This document shows, in pieces, positions 35,429 to 46,062 of a stretch of 64,000 nucleotides of DNA (the first letter of the stretch is position 1; the number at the start of each line of letters is the position of its first letter). The DNA comes from Ailanthus altissimus (taxonomy: Eukaryota > Streptophyta > Magnoliopsida > Sapindales > Simaroubaceae), in the NCBI GenBank assembly GCA_946807835.1, contig OX327683.1, forward strand, positions 19,597,001 to 19,661,000. Reading direction: 5' to 3'. A program made the position numbers and the translations under genes. The notes below the pieces were generated by a model. It was not told the origin of the DNA, ran no database searches, and saw nothing but the letters and a program-made list of their open reading frames with translations.

Positions 35429-37779
35429 TGTTGTGATATGGTGTGTGATGTGTATAGATACGTATAATTTCAAAAATTAAAAATACTGCGAAAGTATTCA
35501 TACATGTTATACACTATATAACATACTCAAGCATATAATCTCATTTATAATCATTCAAGCACATATATATCTCATATATATATATATATATTTACATGCA
35601 TGATATAAAATAAATTGTAAATAAATAACCTACCCGGTTTTGAAGGTAGCTTTACAATTCTTTAAGATCTTCAATTTTTAATTTGTTGAGCTTACCTTGA
35701 AGTGTTCCTTTGCACAATTCTAGTTCACAACTAAATTCGGTGAGATTGTGAAGCTAAAATGGCAGCCTTGAATTTCCAACAAAGGGTTGTTTTAACACTT
35801 AAAATAATTTGTCCTTATGATTTATTACTACCAAGAGATGAGAAGAATTAAGTATTTTCTTTAGTTCTTTACAACTCTTTGTTATGAACCTTAGTAAGCC
35901 TTTGCATATTCTCTCAACACTTTGAGAAACACACTTAGGAAATGCTCTCAATTCTCTCTACTCTTCCTTGGCTGAATCTTGCATTTTCTCTACACAAATT
36001 GAACTCTTTCAATATTTGGTTTAGTGCAAAAAATGATTACTCCTCTTAGTGCTCCACTACCACTTAGTCATGTTTTTCATTACAAACATTAATCAATCAT
36101 AAATCTCACTCAACAAATTGATTCATCCGTATGAATCAATTTCTAGAGAGTAAATGGCAATTAAACAATGCTAAGTGGTTTCACTATTTTCTTAGTGCAT
36201 CATTTAAGTATTTCTAAGTGGCCAACATTCCTTATGATTAATAACAAGTGCATTCTCTATTACTAAATTGTGTTTGCCACTTATTCCAATTAATAATAAT
36301 AATTTTATTAATATATAAAATATTAATAATTCAAAACTATTTTGAATATTTACATTTACCTTATATGTATTTACCAAGTAAGGTAAATAGGTAAATACAT
36401 GGTAAATTATTTATGGAGCAAAATTGTGCCACTTGTCAATTTCTTATTGGTTAACAACTCTTGTAAACCAATAATGTATTTTACATTCAATTATTGACAA
36501 GTAAATAATAAAAGGAACCTTGAAATAGTTTTCACTTTGCTTGAAATTGTTGGATTAATTGTTCAATCCAATTCGCTGCCCTAGTGCACAACGAGTACAC
36601 TTCATATTGTGAGACTCTCTAGGTCTACGCCTCAATTTGTCATATGAAACTATTTCACACATCCGTGAACAATGTTCCACACACATGTTACGAATATTAC
36701 AAAACGGCGCATTAGACCATACAAGTTGAGGTTATAACATATTCGTATAATCTTTCCATCATAAATATCCTAGAAGAGCGAAGATATAGATCAACACCGT
36801 CAAGTCTCCATGTGCTCAACCATAAACTTATCTCTAGATTTGTATTTCAATAAATAATATCCGTAAACACTTTTACTATATTATTTTCCCGAGGATAAAA
36901 CTAATTCTCGGATATGTCTGCTTATGGCCGTAAGACTTTCTGAAATACAATCTTGGAGTTTTAGGATATTTTACTCACCCAATTGAGTTGATGGATCCCA
37001 TATCTGTACACACCAGACTGTATGAGCATCAGACCATACCCAGCGACACCCAATGGTCAGACCATGAAAGGTATCTGACATGTGTGAAACCAAAGTATGG
37101 TGGATCACTCACAAGTCCACCGTGGCACTCAGGTCTAAGGACCACAAATACTACTCAATTCGGAAGATCCTCCATTGACGGCTTTATGGGATGTCTATTG
37201 GAGATCTTTGAGAGTCTGTTCAATATTCAGTCCTTACTGAATACCTTTATCTCTATACGAGCTTCCACTAAACTCATAGTTTGCTAAGACTAACCAGCTG
37301 GACCATCCAGATATAGACATACACCAATCTATATATTTGTTAAGGTATTCACTGACAGACCTGCATCAGTGAAGATAGATCAGGAACATAATATTTGAGA
37401 ACATATTTGCATGATGACATTTCCTAGCACCATTTGTAACTCATTGCAACTACATCATTACTAATATATTCTTAGGTCTTTGTCCCATTTCAGACAAGGC
37501 TCTAACTTTTTAGATTTCGCTAACTCTTATAACCTGATAACTCTTATCAGTGCTAACTTTTAGCATTTATATCTTTTAGCGTTAATAACTCTTAGTTCTG
37601 ATTTAAACTCCTTTAGATCAGATCTGAACTCTTTCAGATCGTACAATGTCTAAAATATTACAAGCATCTTACCATATTTGTATATAAAATAATTAGTGAT
37701 ATATTGAAATCATAATTGTATAAACATAAAGCAAATATTTATACATAAAAGGGATGGCACATAAGCACAAATCCCAACA
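35429..37779 (-). repeat. 5' LTR of the nested Copia element
   Basis: Pair of 25380-27706; same ends TGTTGTGATATGG and AATCCCAACA. The plus-strand ORF at 36988-37287 is LTR sequence, homologous to the one in the other LTR. Confidence 0.88.
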
Positions 37780-38671
37780 GTTTAGCCCTATAGAAACTAT
37801 TCTCAGGGTTTATACTTGTGACCACAAGATTTTTTGAAATACAATCTTGGAGCATCAAGATATACAATTCACTTATTTAAGTTAACGGATCCCATATCTA
37901 CGCACACCAGACTCCATGAGCATTGGACCATACTCAGCGACACCCAGCGGTCAGACCGTGAAAGGTTTCTAACATGTGTGAAATCAAAGTATGGTGGATC
38001 ACTCACAAGCCCACCGTAGCACTCAAGTCAAATGACCATAATACTACTCAACTCAGAATACCTTCCATTGATGGTTTATGAGATGTCTATCGGAGGTCTT
38101 CGTGAGTATGTTCAATACCCAGTCCTCACTAAGTACATGTATCTCTATACGATCTTCCGCTAAACTCATGGTTTTCTAAGACTAACCATCTGAACTATAC
38201 AGATATAGATATACACTAATCTATATTATTGAGTTTCAACGATAGACCTGCATCGATGAAATTAGATCAGGAACATAATATTTGAGAATATACTTGCATA
38301 ATGACATTTTTTAACACCGTCTATAACTCTTTATAGCTATGTTATTACAAATATATTCTCAGGTCTTTGTCTCATTTCAGATAAGGCTCTAACTCCTTAG
38401 ATGTGGCTAACTCTTATAACCTGCTAATTCTTAGCACTGCTAACTCTTAACACTTATAACTTTTAACAATGCTAACTCTTAGCACTGATCTAAACTCCTT
38501 TAATCATATCTGAACTCCTTCAGATCATACAATGTCTGAAATGTTACAAGAATCTTACCATTTAATAATTAATAATATTAACGATTTTATTAGAAATGTT
38601 AATTGTATAAAATTATAGTTAAATATTTATATATAATAGAATGACACGTAAGTATAAATCCCAATAGAAAC

Positions 38672-40245
38672 GAGATACACTGCAATTGAGAAGGTGTATT
38701 TGGTCCTCTACTTTTCATGCACAAAGATTAGGGATTCTTCATTGCCTACAACCGTGCATGTGATAAGCCAGATGGACATCATAAAATATCTCCTATCAAA
38801 GCCCTTTTTGAGAAATCAGTTTAAAAAGTGGGCGATCACTTTATCAGAGTTCAACAAAAGATACATCCTCTAGAAAGCAATCAAGGTTCAAGTTTTGGCT
38901 TATTTTCTTACAGACCATCCTTCACCATATTTAACCATTACCAACTTTAAAATCGGCCATGTGAACAATATAAATTGATAACTATGGTTCGATGAGTCAA
39001 AAATAAACCAAGTAGCATGAGCTGGTATCATCTTAGTTTCTCTTTATGGTTTAAAGTAAAAATTATCTTTTATGTTGGACTTTCCATGTACTAATAATTA
39101 AGCCGAATATGAAGCTCTTATTATCGGCCTTGGGATACTTGCTGAAATGAAAATAAAAGATATTGAGGTTCGAGGTGATTCTTTACTTGTTATCAATCAA
39201 GTAATTGAGGAATATAATTGCAAAGCTAACCTACTAATCCCATACTACAATAAAGCTCGACATCTGCTCCAAGGGTTCCAGTCCACCATGGTTGAAGACT
39301 CAACAAGGATGAATAATTCAGAGGCCAACAACCTTGTTTAAAAGGCATCAGGGTTTAAGAAGGCGATAGAGGAATTCAATAGTGGCAGATGTTCATGTCA
39401 ATTTTAACAAAGACTTAAGATAAAAATTGGTTAATTATATGAAATGTCTTAATAAAATGGCTGATTGATGAGTAAAGATTATGACACCTAAATTTGTACT
39501 TTTTGCAGGGGAATTTTTCAGAAGATGACTCTTGGGAGAATCTTTTAGATGCATCCCCAAAAGAAATCATGTTGGTCATAGCGAGTCACATAAAGGATTG
39601 GCTGGGGCTCATCTAAGTGGTCGACTAATGAAGAAAGCAATCCTAAAAATGATTTTTAGTGGCTAACCATTGAGCAATACTGCCACAACTACTCCACAGA
39701 TGTGAAGAATGCCATAAGCATAGCTAATTCAAATCATCCCAATTGAAAACATGCATGCAAATTCTAAGGCCATGGCCATTTAATGGATGGGCGATGGATA
39801 TAATTGGAAACATTTATCTACCATCTTTAAAGCAACATGCTTTCATCCTAGTGGCGACCAATTACTTCACCAAATAGGTAGCAGTTGTCCCATTAAAGAC
39901 GGTCACTCAAAAGTTGGTCTCAAGTTTATCAAAGAAAATATCATATGCAGACATGGCCTTCCAAAGTCCATCAAAATCGATCAAAGAATAATCCTCATTG
40001 GTGAAGAGATAATTGACTTTGTTAAAGACTTCAGTATCAAGCTAGTGCATAGCACTCTCTACTACGCTCAGTCAAATGGGCAAGCCAAATTGACTGACAA
40101 ATCGATAATTCATAGTTTAAAGAAGGTGATCAAGGACAACCCTAGAGCATGGCATGAGAAGCTACAAGAAGTCTTTTGGGCAAATCGAGTTAACCCAAAA
40201 ACAACAACATAGACGTCTCGTTACCAATTAATTTATGGTCATGAA
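38672..40245 (+). pseudogene. Tat pol: RNase H end, second (archaeal-type) RNase H, integrase
   Basis: Reads TRYTAIEKVYLVL, TVHVISQMDIIKYL and FKKWAITLSEFNKRYI (end of the Gypsy RNase H). It then reads AEYEALIIGLGILAEMKIKD and VRGDSLLVINQVIEEYNCKA (a second RNase H domain of archaeal type, diagnostic of Tat). The integrase follows with GRLMKKAI, FVKDFSIKLVHSTLYYAQSN and DNPRAWHEKLQEVFWANRVN; its first catalytic Asp region (GWAMDI) is readable, while the second (IKIDQRI) has IDQR where IDNG is usual. Stops and frameshifts throughout. It is cut by the hAT element after LIYGHE. Confidence 0.8.
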
Positions 40246-41419
40246 TAAGGGTGAGCAATTTTAACTGAAAAACGAAAAATCGAACTGGATCGAACTTACC
40301 GGTTCAGTTTATTTTCTTTTTTTTAAAAAAATCGATTGATCCGGTTCAGTTCAGTTCCAATTCAATTTTAATAAAATAAGAACCGAACTAAAAAATCGGA
40401 CATTTTTGTAAATTAATTAAGGTGACATGTGACAGTATTTTACTAGTAGTTGTAACACACAAAAATAAATATTGCCACATATAATCAATACTCAATATAA
40501 TAAAATTAAAATTTAAAAAAAATGTTCAAATGTGTGCAATTTGGATTACTGAAACGTGAAGCTGCCCCATTTTCCAAAGTAACAAACGGAAAACACTTAA
40601 CAGCTGCCGTGCCGTCCGCCGATTTTGTGTGCTGCCGGTCGCTGCTTTGTGCTCCGTTCGTTGCTGTGCACTGTGCGCTGCCGTGCCGTCCTTCCCGTCG
40701 TCCGCCGCTGCTAAAGAAATCTGGTGGGTTTTCACATTCTTTCTCGGTAATGCACATGCACTTCTCATCGTAAATGCAAATCACATTATGCAAAATGGTT
40801 TTGCTTTTGTTTATTCCTTTTACGATTTTTATATTCTCTATTTATGTAAATGCATGACACTTACGCACTTCGCATGGTTTATATATTATAATAGTAATGG
40901 ATAAATGTCCATGTGATTGATTATTTTGAACTTTATAAAAGAACTTTTGTCTTATCAAAAAACAAAGAATGCATATTCATTCTCCACTCACCCGTAATGC
41001 ATATTATTTTAAAATTATATGAGAGTTCCATATTTTCTGGATTTTTAATTGTGTGATTCAGTTCTTTAATATAATTTGCTAATTTATTCAAGATAGATGA
41101 AACCAAAAAAAAAAAGTGAGCAAAATTATTTATTACTTAATGAATTACGCAACTAATTTAACTATTTATAGCTTTGACAACAGATTTTTCGGCAGAGTTC
41201 ATCAAACTTTTAAGTCTATTTGAATAATCTTCACTCTTTAGTATGTATCCATATAGCTATTTTTTATTTAATTTAATTTATTTTGTTCTGGGTTAAATTT
41301 TTTTTAAGCATAGCAAAAAAAATTTAAAAAAAAAACCAAACCTATGACTTTTACCCTTACAAAAAAATTGGTTAAATTTTACTTATTTAAAAAATTGAGC
41401 CGAACCATGCTTAGCCCTA
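40246..41419. mobile_element. Non-autonomous hAT-type DNA transposon
   Basis: The ends are TAAGGGTGAGCA and, inverted, TAGGGCTAAGCA (9 of 12 match), typical of plant hAT termini. The flanking 8-mers are GTCATGAA and ATCATGAA (7 of 8), the hAT duplication length. Subterminal AACCG/GGTTCAG words repeat, as hAT transposases need. Integrase reads on across it (LIYGHE before, VMVLIELIADS after). There is no transposase ORF. A GC-rich island at 40600-40730 has small ORFs on both strands, probably an exon-1 or UTR relic or captured DNA rather than a gene. Confidence 0.8.
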
Positions 41420-41838
41420 ATCATGAAGTCATGGTCCTAATAGAACTCATAGCTGATTCAACAAGAAAACGATTTCAAGGAGATCTGAGTATAGAGCGAT
41501 ATCAAGGTGCCATGGAAGAAAGAATTGACAAGATAGAAGAAAATTGTTTTGAAGCCTTGAATCGACTTGAAATACAAATGAAGAGAGTGAAAAGATTCTA
41601 TAACAAAAGAGTTAAGTTAAAGTCATTCAAGATTGGCAACCTAGTGTGGAAAGTCATCCTCCCAATAGGTTTTAAAGAACATGATCGGGGCAAGTTTAGT
41701 CCAAATTAAAAAAGACTATTCAAGATCATCAAGATCATTGACAAAGAGACATATCTATTGAGTGACCTGGAAGGAATTGCACACCCTAAAGCGATTAATG
41801 ACAAATACCTTAAAGCTTATCGACCAACTGCTTAGGAA
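41420..41838 (+). pseudogene. Tat pol: integrase C-terminal domain and polyprotein end
   Basis: Reads RMKRFYNK-like MKRVKRFYNKRVKLKSFKIG, then NLVWKVILPIGFKEHDRGKF, a stop, then LFKIIKIIDKETYLLSDLEG and NDKYLKAYRPTA before a TAG. This matches the end of Tat polyproteins (ELVLKKILP..., DHRGKWTPN). Confidence 0.75.
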
Positions 41839-42289
41839 AAGATTGATAGGACAATTTTTACAAAACTCGATAAGTTAAAAATTATTGATCAGTTTTAGAT
41901 TATGAGCAAACCAATTTAATTTATCAATACGCAATCGATATTTGTTCAATTGAAACTTTGTATTATGATCGGTTAATAGATTTTAAACCGATTTTAGATG
42001 TATTATCAGTTCATATTAATAAACGGCTGATTATTATTGCAGTCTAAGTTTGTTATAATTGGCCAAATTACAAGATCGATGGCGGTTAAATTCATAGCAT
42101 TTATTAAGTAAATTAATTTCACCATGGTTTGAAACTATTGATCGATTAAACAACAAACAAAGAAAGCCGATTTATACAAGAAACGAGGACATCAAGTAAT
42201 AAAAATTCACTTTTCATTCCTATAAAAGTTTATAAAAGAGGGCGGGGGGGCTTATGCTGATATTATTTACAATTACTCAATAGAAGGCA
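41839..42289. other. Post-pol spacer of the Tat element
   Basis: AT-rich, no ORF. Words of the type GATCGGTTAATAGATT and AACCGATTTTAGAT recur, without a clean period. Confidence 0.45.
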
Positions 42290-45200
42290 AAAAAAGAGCC
42301 ACAGAAGAATCAACTTTCTTCACTTCTGCCTCGACCTTAGGGACTGCTTCATTTTTCAACTTAAGGCTCTTTTTCAGCTTCGCCCTCTTAGGGTGATTAT
42401 CAAGTATCTATTGCTCCAAGCTTTGAGACCTTTAGGTCTATTCTGCATCTGTAGACTTGAGCCTGGCCAGCTCTACCTTTAATGCCTCCATCCTCTCCTT
42501 GGCGCTCTGGCTCTAGACACCTAACTCTTTCACTACAGCCATCAGTTGAATCTCTAGGCAATTCAAAAATGTTTTCTCCTCTACCTCCTTTTTGGCCTTC
42601 TTTATTATAAGCATGACCAACTGCTTCGTTTTAGTTAGGTTTGTGAAAAAAGCTGTAAATTCGTCAATTTTCATTTTTAGGCTGACATCGTATCGATCGA
42701 AGCATTATCAGAGACAAACTTGAGTTTCTTGTTGATATCTAGCACTTGGCGGTCATCAAAAAGTGAGTTGACCATTTGGCTTTTCATTCCCTTTAATTGA
42801 TGGATGACCTCCATCACTTCGTTCTGCATAGCTGAGACAGGGGAAGTTGATTCCTGTAGATAAGAATCACCATCCGATTCCTCACTATTATCGGACGATT
42901 CTTGGAAAGCATGGATAACACATCAGTAGTTGAGGTTGCTCCACCAAATTGGGGAGGATTTTTAATTACAGGCTTGCTAATTAGGGTCGACCGCGTAGGC
43001 ATCACTCTGGGTGATGGTTCAAAAGTTGGTGAAAGGCTTAGCTCTTACAATTCTTGAGCGTTAACAGTAGACTCAGGCAATTTACTAGTTGGAGTTAGAA
43101 AATGGGTAGGTGGTGCCAATTGGTAGGAAGTAATCGATTCTTTAAAAGTTGACTTGGAGTGGACGATCTTTATCCTAGGTGGCTTCTTAGCAGTTTTCTA
43201 AAATAAAAGAAAGATAAGTGGTCGAGCTTCATAAAATAAATCTAAAAAACTTTCAAAAAAAAAGGCTGATTGAAATTACCTTAACGCATTTCTTGAGAGG
43301 TGTTTAAAAGAAATAAATTTAAGATCCTCCTCACTAGCAGATGGAGCGTCCATACAAGTAGGATTAGCCTCTGCAACAGATCACCAAGAAATTAAAAATT
43401 AGAAAATTAACAAGTATGGTTAAAAGAAATATTTTTAATACCTTGTCAGCTTGTATCGCTAACGATCCTAACCGACTCAAGGCCGATAATAGGTTTATTA
43501 TAGTTATTAAGGTAAAAATCAGTCTATATAGGCTGATTTTTCCTCCTTCTTAGTATATCGCTAGCAATGCTAAACTTTACGGTTGGGATTGGGAGTCTTA
43601 GATCCATAAATGGTCGTTCGAAGAAAACCTCCCCCAACCAAAGGCTATCAAAGCAAACCCATTGGGTCTGGCGTTCAACAACCGACCACCTATGTTCTAA
43701 TAGTGTTCCATTTTCTCTTAGTGGCATAAACTCCTCGTATCTTTTAATTTGTTACAATTCAATTTAAAATTATAAAAAGATTCAAAGTTTAAAATTTCTT
43801 ATATCAGCTTACCTAGTGTTTTTTTCTAGTCGACCTGCACAATAGCATCAATGTTAATTACTTTAAAATTGTGGCAGCTTAGTGCTGCATCAAATGAGAG
43901 ATTAAAATGCTGGTCGACTACTACCTTCTAGTATTAATCAAATAGTCCCAAGCGACTAGGAGAAATGGGGATGTCGATCAACTGAAGAAATTTCTTTAAC
44001 AGACTAGAGATTTTAGAAGTTTGGTCGACAAAGAAGGATTCCCTGAAGACGACCCTACTTCTAGATTTTTAACTGGCCAGAAATAAGTTAGGGTAAGGAG
44101 CGGCTTAAATACATTCAAATTGGTGACTAGCCCATTAAGGGTGATAAGTCTTCATTCCACACTTGTTATTATTCCCAAAAGCTATGATCGCCCCATGATG
44201 TAGGTTGCGAATTATCAAATAGCTCACCCAAGAGTCATGCTACTATGCATCTAGGTTGGCCTCTTGAGGTATACAATTTTAGTCTTTATAAGACCATTTG
44301 GTCCATTTGGATCCAAAAAGAGTTGGCCTAAGTCAACAAAAAGAACTATATTCTAAATGAGATGTGGTAAAAGAGAATTTGAAGAAGTCCTTAAAGCTAA
44401 GATTTATGATCTATCATTGAATAAGCTAAGATGCATAACAACTAAGCTAATATTCATCAGACTATGAAGTTACGAAGAAAAATGAAGGAGAATAAAAATG
44501 AAGAAAAGTAAGCCGATATCCAAAAATAGAGGATCCAAATAAGACCCCTAGCATTTAGAAAGGTTAACTCATCTTTAGAAGAAAGGATTTCAAAAAGGCT
44601 TTTGTATATGTAGGAAAAGAAAAGGTGACCTAAAGCTAGGTTAGAACCATCAGTAATGGCGATTACTACTTTTAAATACTCCTTAGTTATTTTCTAAGAA
44701 TAAGTGCATAGGCTATACTTATATAGCTAGAAAAGAAGAAAGGCAATATGCTCAGTCCTGGAAGGAGTAGCCGATTTTTTCCTAAAAGCACTCATGAATT
44801 TTTCAAAGCTAAACTCAGCTCTAGAGAAAAATAAATTGATTTCGCCTACTGAGTGTTTAGCATTGATTTCAATGCCATAGACTGGGAAATTGAAAAGAAC
44901 GACCAAGTCATAAAGGGTTGGAGACATATAGCCAAACTTGAAGCAAAAGGCATTACAAGATCTTGATAAAAAAAAGTAAAGTGGCTAAGATAAGGTCATT
45001 GTAGAGAGGGATTTGGTATCTAGAAAGTTGAATAAGATCATAGATCATAGTTGATTTCCAGACGAAGGAAAAATGAGGTTCTAAATGATTAAGCCAACCC
45101 TTAAAATCGCTAGTTAATTTTAGCCATGACCTAATAGATTTAGAAGTCAACCAAATAGTCATGTCGTGCTCTTAGAGAAATCTCATAGGATCCTTAAAAT

Positions 45201-45413
45201 GAGCAAGAAAAAAACTTAAGATAATCGACTATGATGAAAGTTTTATAAGGTCCTAAGATATAACTAGAGAAATCAGCTGCAATTGAAAGTATCTTGGTAA
45301 CGACCTTGTCACTTTGTTCTATCTCTTGAGACTTAGTATGTAAAATAAGAGGTGTTTCTTTAGCCTCGTCCTAGTTTTCTTAGATCGAGCTGTATTAGTC
45401 AATTTAGAAGACA
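42290..45413 (-). pseudogene. Tat antisense ORF region, plant-mobile-domain-like
   Basis: On the minus strand an ATG at 45413 starts MSSKLTNTARSKKTRTRL. After frame changes come SLRARHDYLVDF-like sequence, FFVWKSTMIYDLIQLSRY, YMSPTLYDLVVLFNFPV and RTEHIAFLLFWLYKY. The order of a PTLxDVxxLxxLPV-type motif followed by an AFLLYWL-type motif resembles the plant mobile domain (aminotransferase-like) known in plant Gypsy and Mutator elements. Near 42290-42600 the same strand encodes a charged coiled-coil-like stretch (SAKERMEALKVELARLKS). Tat elements are known to carry antisense ORFs here. All of it is broken by stops; the assignment is by eye. Confidence 0.5.
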
Positions 45414-45696
45414 TTTCACCGAGACTACATTGAAAAGATAAAGAAGAAAATAAAAATTGACTCTAAACAAGATTAAGAGTAAGAAAATTAAAAATAAAAG
45501 ATCAAAAGTGAAAGTTAGAAAGGATTTACCTTAAAAATGTTTAAGGATTTGTTCAAATGCCAAAGAACACTTGAAGATTGCCTTAAGTGGTTGAAAGGAG
45601 ATGAAATTGTCTAAGGGTGAAAAGTGAAAATGAAAATGAAGTACCCCTTTTTATAGGGCTCAATGGCGGTAAAAATGAAAGGTGGTAAATGAGAGC
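45414..45696. other. Tat tail left of the Copia insertion
   Basis: Upstream side of the antisense ORF start, so it may hold its promoter: a minus-strand TATA-like CCTATAAAAAGGGG lies near 45646-45659. Otherwise nothing recognised. Confidence 0.4.
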
Positions 45697-46049
45697 TAAA
45701 TTTTGCAGAAACTGGAGAGCAAACGTTGCTCTGTATTGAGGCACTTTTTCAAGAACAGAGGAGACTACTGTTTCATTGAATTGGCTTACTTTTACAGCCC
45801 TAAGATTATGTTTATATATAGCTATTATTGTACACGACACAAGCTGAAGTAATGATTACAAAATGATGATTTGAAGAATAAAAATGAGTGTGATTTTCTT
45901 TACGTTAACTGTGTGCAAAGATGCTTATGAATAATATTGTATTCTTCTCTATTTTGTTGTGTAGTGTAACTGATTTTGTTTCATTTCTTTCTTTATGTGT
46001 CAGCTGAGTTGTCCTTGACTATTCCAGCTCAAAACCTCCATTGTTGACT
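45697..46049 (-). repeat. 3' LTR of the 4.8-kb Copia element
   Basis: Begins TAAATTTTGCAG and ends CCATTGTTGACT in + reading; same length as its partner. A purine tract (GAAAGGAGGAG on the minus strand) adjoins it at about 46050-46058. Confidence 0.85.
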
Positions 46050-46062
46050 CCTCCTTTCAAGC

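Larger units (their letters stand above)
25380..37779 (-). mobile_element. Copia element (12.4 kb) nested in the solo LTR
   Basis: Two LTRs of about 2.33 kb (25380-27706 and 35429-37779, TGTTG...CAACA), a Met-tRNA primer-binding site inside the right LTR and a purine tract inside the left LTR show minus-strand orientation. The flanks ATTTA and GTTTA agree at 4 of 5 bases. The coding region is gag, zinc knuckle, protease, integrase, RT, RNase H, in Copia order. A second solo LTR lies in the leader. Many stops and frame breaks make it non-functional. Confidence 0.88.
23936..38666 (-). mobile_element. Solo LTR in Tat RNase H, split by a Copia element
   Basis: TATTAACGTATTTTTGGG at 23936 (compare TGTTGACGTATTTTAGGG in the intact relative at 32695) runs to 25379, is interrupted by the Copia element 25380-37779, and resumes at 37785 to AAATCCCAATA at 38666. 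GAAAC flanks it on both sides (23931-23935 and 38667-38671), a perfect duplication. RNase H reads straight across it (LSRVLT before, ETRYTAIEKVYL after). Without the insert it is about 2.3 kb. It has no coding content. Confidence 0.85.

Noticed and set aside
40506..40904. Cluster of overlapping ORFs on both strands in the hAT element
   Set aside because: They come from a GC-rich island with few stop codons by composition; no frame has a known domain.
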